DNA from: Hyphomonas sp.
GTDB lineage: Bacteria; Pseudomonadota; Alphaproteobacteria; Caulobacterales; Hyphomonadaceae
Direction: 5' to 3'
NCBI GenBank assembly: GCA_024743015.1
Contig: JANSXJ010000011.1
Location: 1-21,970, forward strand
Length of the DNA: 21,970 nucleotides
The notes under the pieces are model-generated. The model did no database searches, had not been told where the DNA came from, and saw only the letters and a list, made by a program, of their open reading frames with translations. A program made the translations under genes and the position numbers. Of this stretch, positions 21,664-21,970 are shown one piece after another; position 1 is the first letter of the stretch, and each line of letters begins with the position of its first letter.

Positions 21664-21970
21664 TCATCCCATCGGGTTGATAGACAGCAATTGGCCGATC
21701 TCAACGACATGATGGTCAAGGTCTGGTCCTTCTTTGATGAAGCCGGTTCCTACCAGCAGCGTCAATCCGTGGACCATCGACCAGGCCAGTTCGGCGTCCC
21801 GTCGGGCGTTTTGACCTGACCCAGAGAACTGCTTGACCAGCTCTGCGAACACGTCTTCGCCTGCGTCGCGAACAACCGTTCCTTGGGGCGCGGCCGGCCG
21901 GGCGAACATGACGCGATAGAGGCCGGGCCGCTCTAAACCGAAATCAACATAGGCCGCAGCGAGTGCCGAA
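21664..21970 (-). CDS. TetR-family regulator, C-terminal part (5' end beyond window)
   Basis: About 101 residues are visible, ending in TGA at 21664-21666. The frame is open to the right edge, so the N-terminal HTH is not seen. The segment A-Y-V-D-F-G-L-E-R-P-G-L-Y-R-V-M-F-A-R-P is the characteristic start of the TetR C-terminal WHG-type (TetR_C_33) domain, and A-W-S-M-V-H-G-L-T-L-L is its W-x-x-(V)-H-G helix. TetR proteins of this type are ligand-responsive repressors; the ligand is unknown. It converges on the CDGSH cluster, so it is not obviously its regulator. An internal ATG at 21909 is not a likely true start because conserved sequence continues upstream of it. Confidence 0.85.
   Translation of the reverse strand, partial: SALAAAYVDFGLERPGLYRVMFARPAAPQGTVVRDAGEDVFAELVKQFSGSGQNARRDAELAWSMVHGLTLLVGTGFIKEGPDLDHHVVEIGQLLSINPMG

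Overview
The window looks like chromosomal accessory DNA from a GC-rich alphaproteobacterium, probably Hyphomicrobiales or Rhodobacterales. This rests on the type of sugar-acid catabolic operon, on tightly overlapping ATGA gene junctions and on the mix of LacI, AraC, LysR and TetR regulators. It is an inference from gene content, not a taxonomic test. No rRNA, tRNA or CRISPR array was seen.

Layout. (1) 1-130 (+): the last codons of an IS630-type transposase run in from the left edge. (2) 221-4809 (-): six overlapping genes form one unit, transcribed leftwards from a good promoter at 5002-5031. They encode a BtuF/FecB-type binding protein, a FecCD-type permease, an ATPase, two related proteins of glutamine-amidotransferase-like (ThuA-like) appearance and a cysteine-free FmdE-like protein. 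A leader of about 185 nt with foldable segments lies between promoter and first gene. (3) 5265-12431 (-): a seven-gene operon for uptake and oxidative, non-phosphorylative breakdown of a deoxy-sugar or aldose of the L-fucose/L-rhamnose kind: enolase-superfamily dehydratase, three-part RbsABC-like importer, mutarotase, aldo-keto reductase dehydrogenase and amidohydrolase-type lactonase. A divergent LacI-family regulator (12574-13587, +) shares an intergenic region holding two near-identical palindromic operators exactly 20 bp apart.

(4) 13845-14228 (-): a small SnoaL/NTF2-like protein behind a MerR/SoxR-type promoter, with a perfect 22-bp palindrome in a 19-bp spacer. (5) 14546-15490 (-) and 15655-16545 (+): a divergent pair of an alpha/beta hydrolase with an unusual active site and an AraC-type regulator. 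(6) 16706-17572 (-) and 17684-21409 (+): a LysR regulator divergent from a five-gene cluster of a DoxX-like membrane protein, a second small membrane protein, two exported proteins of unknown function and a protein with two CDGSH iron-sulfur domains flanking a divergent ferredoxin-like domain. (7) 21664-21970 (-): the C-terminal part of a TetR-family regulator that runs off the right edge.

How they work together. In the sugar operon the binding protein, permease and ATPase import the sugar. The mutarotase supplies the right anomer, the aldo-keto reductase makes the lactone, the amidohydrolase opens it, and the enolase-type enzyme dehydrates the acid to a 2-keto-3-deoxy acid. The later steps are not in this window. 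The two parts that look least described are the ABC importer coupled to paired GATase-like proteins and an FmdE-like protein, and the LysR-linked DoxX/exported/CDGSH cluster.
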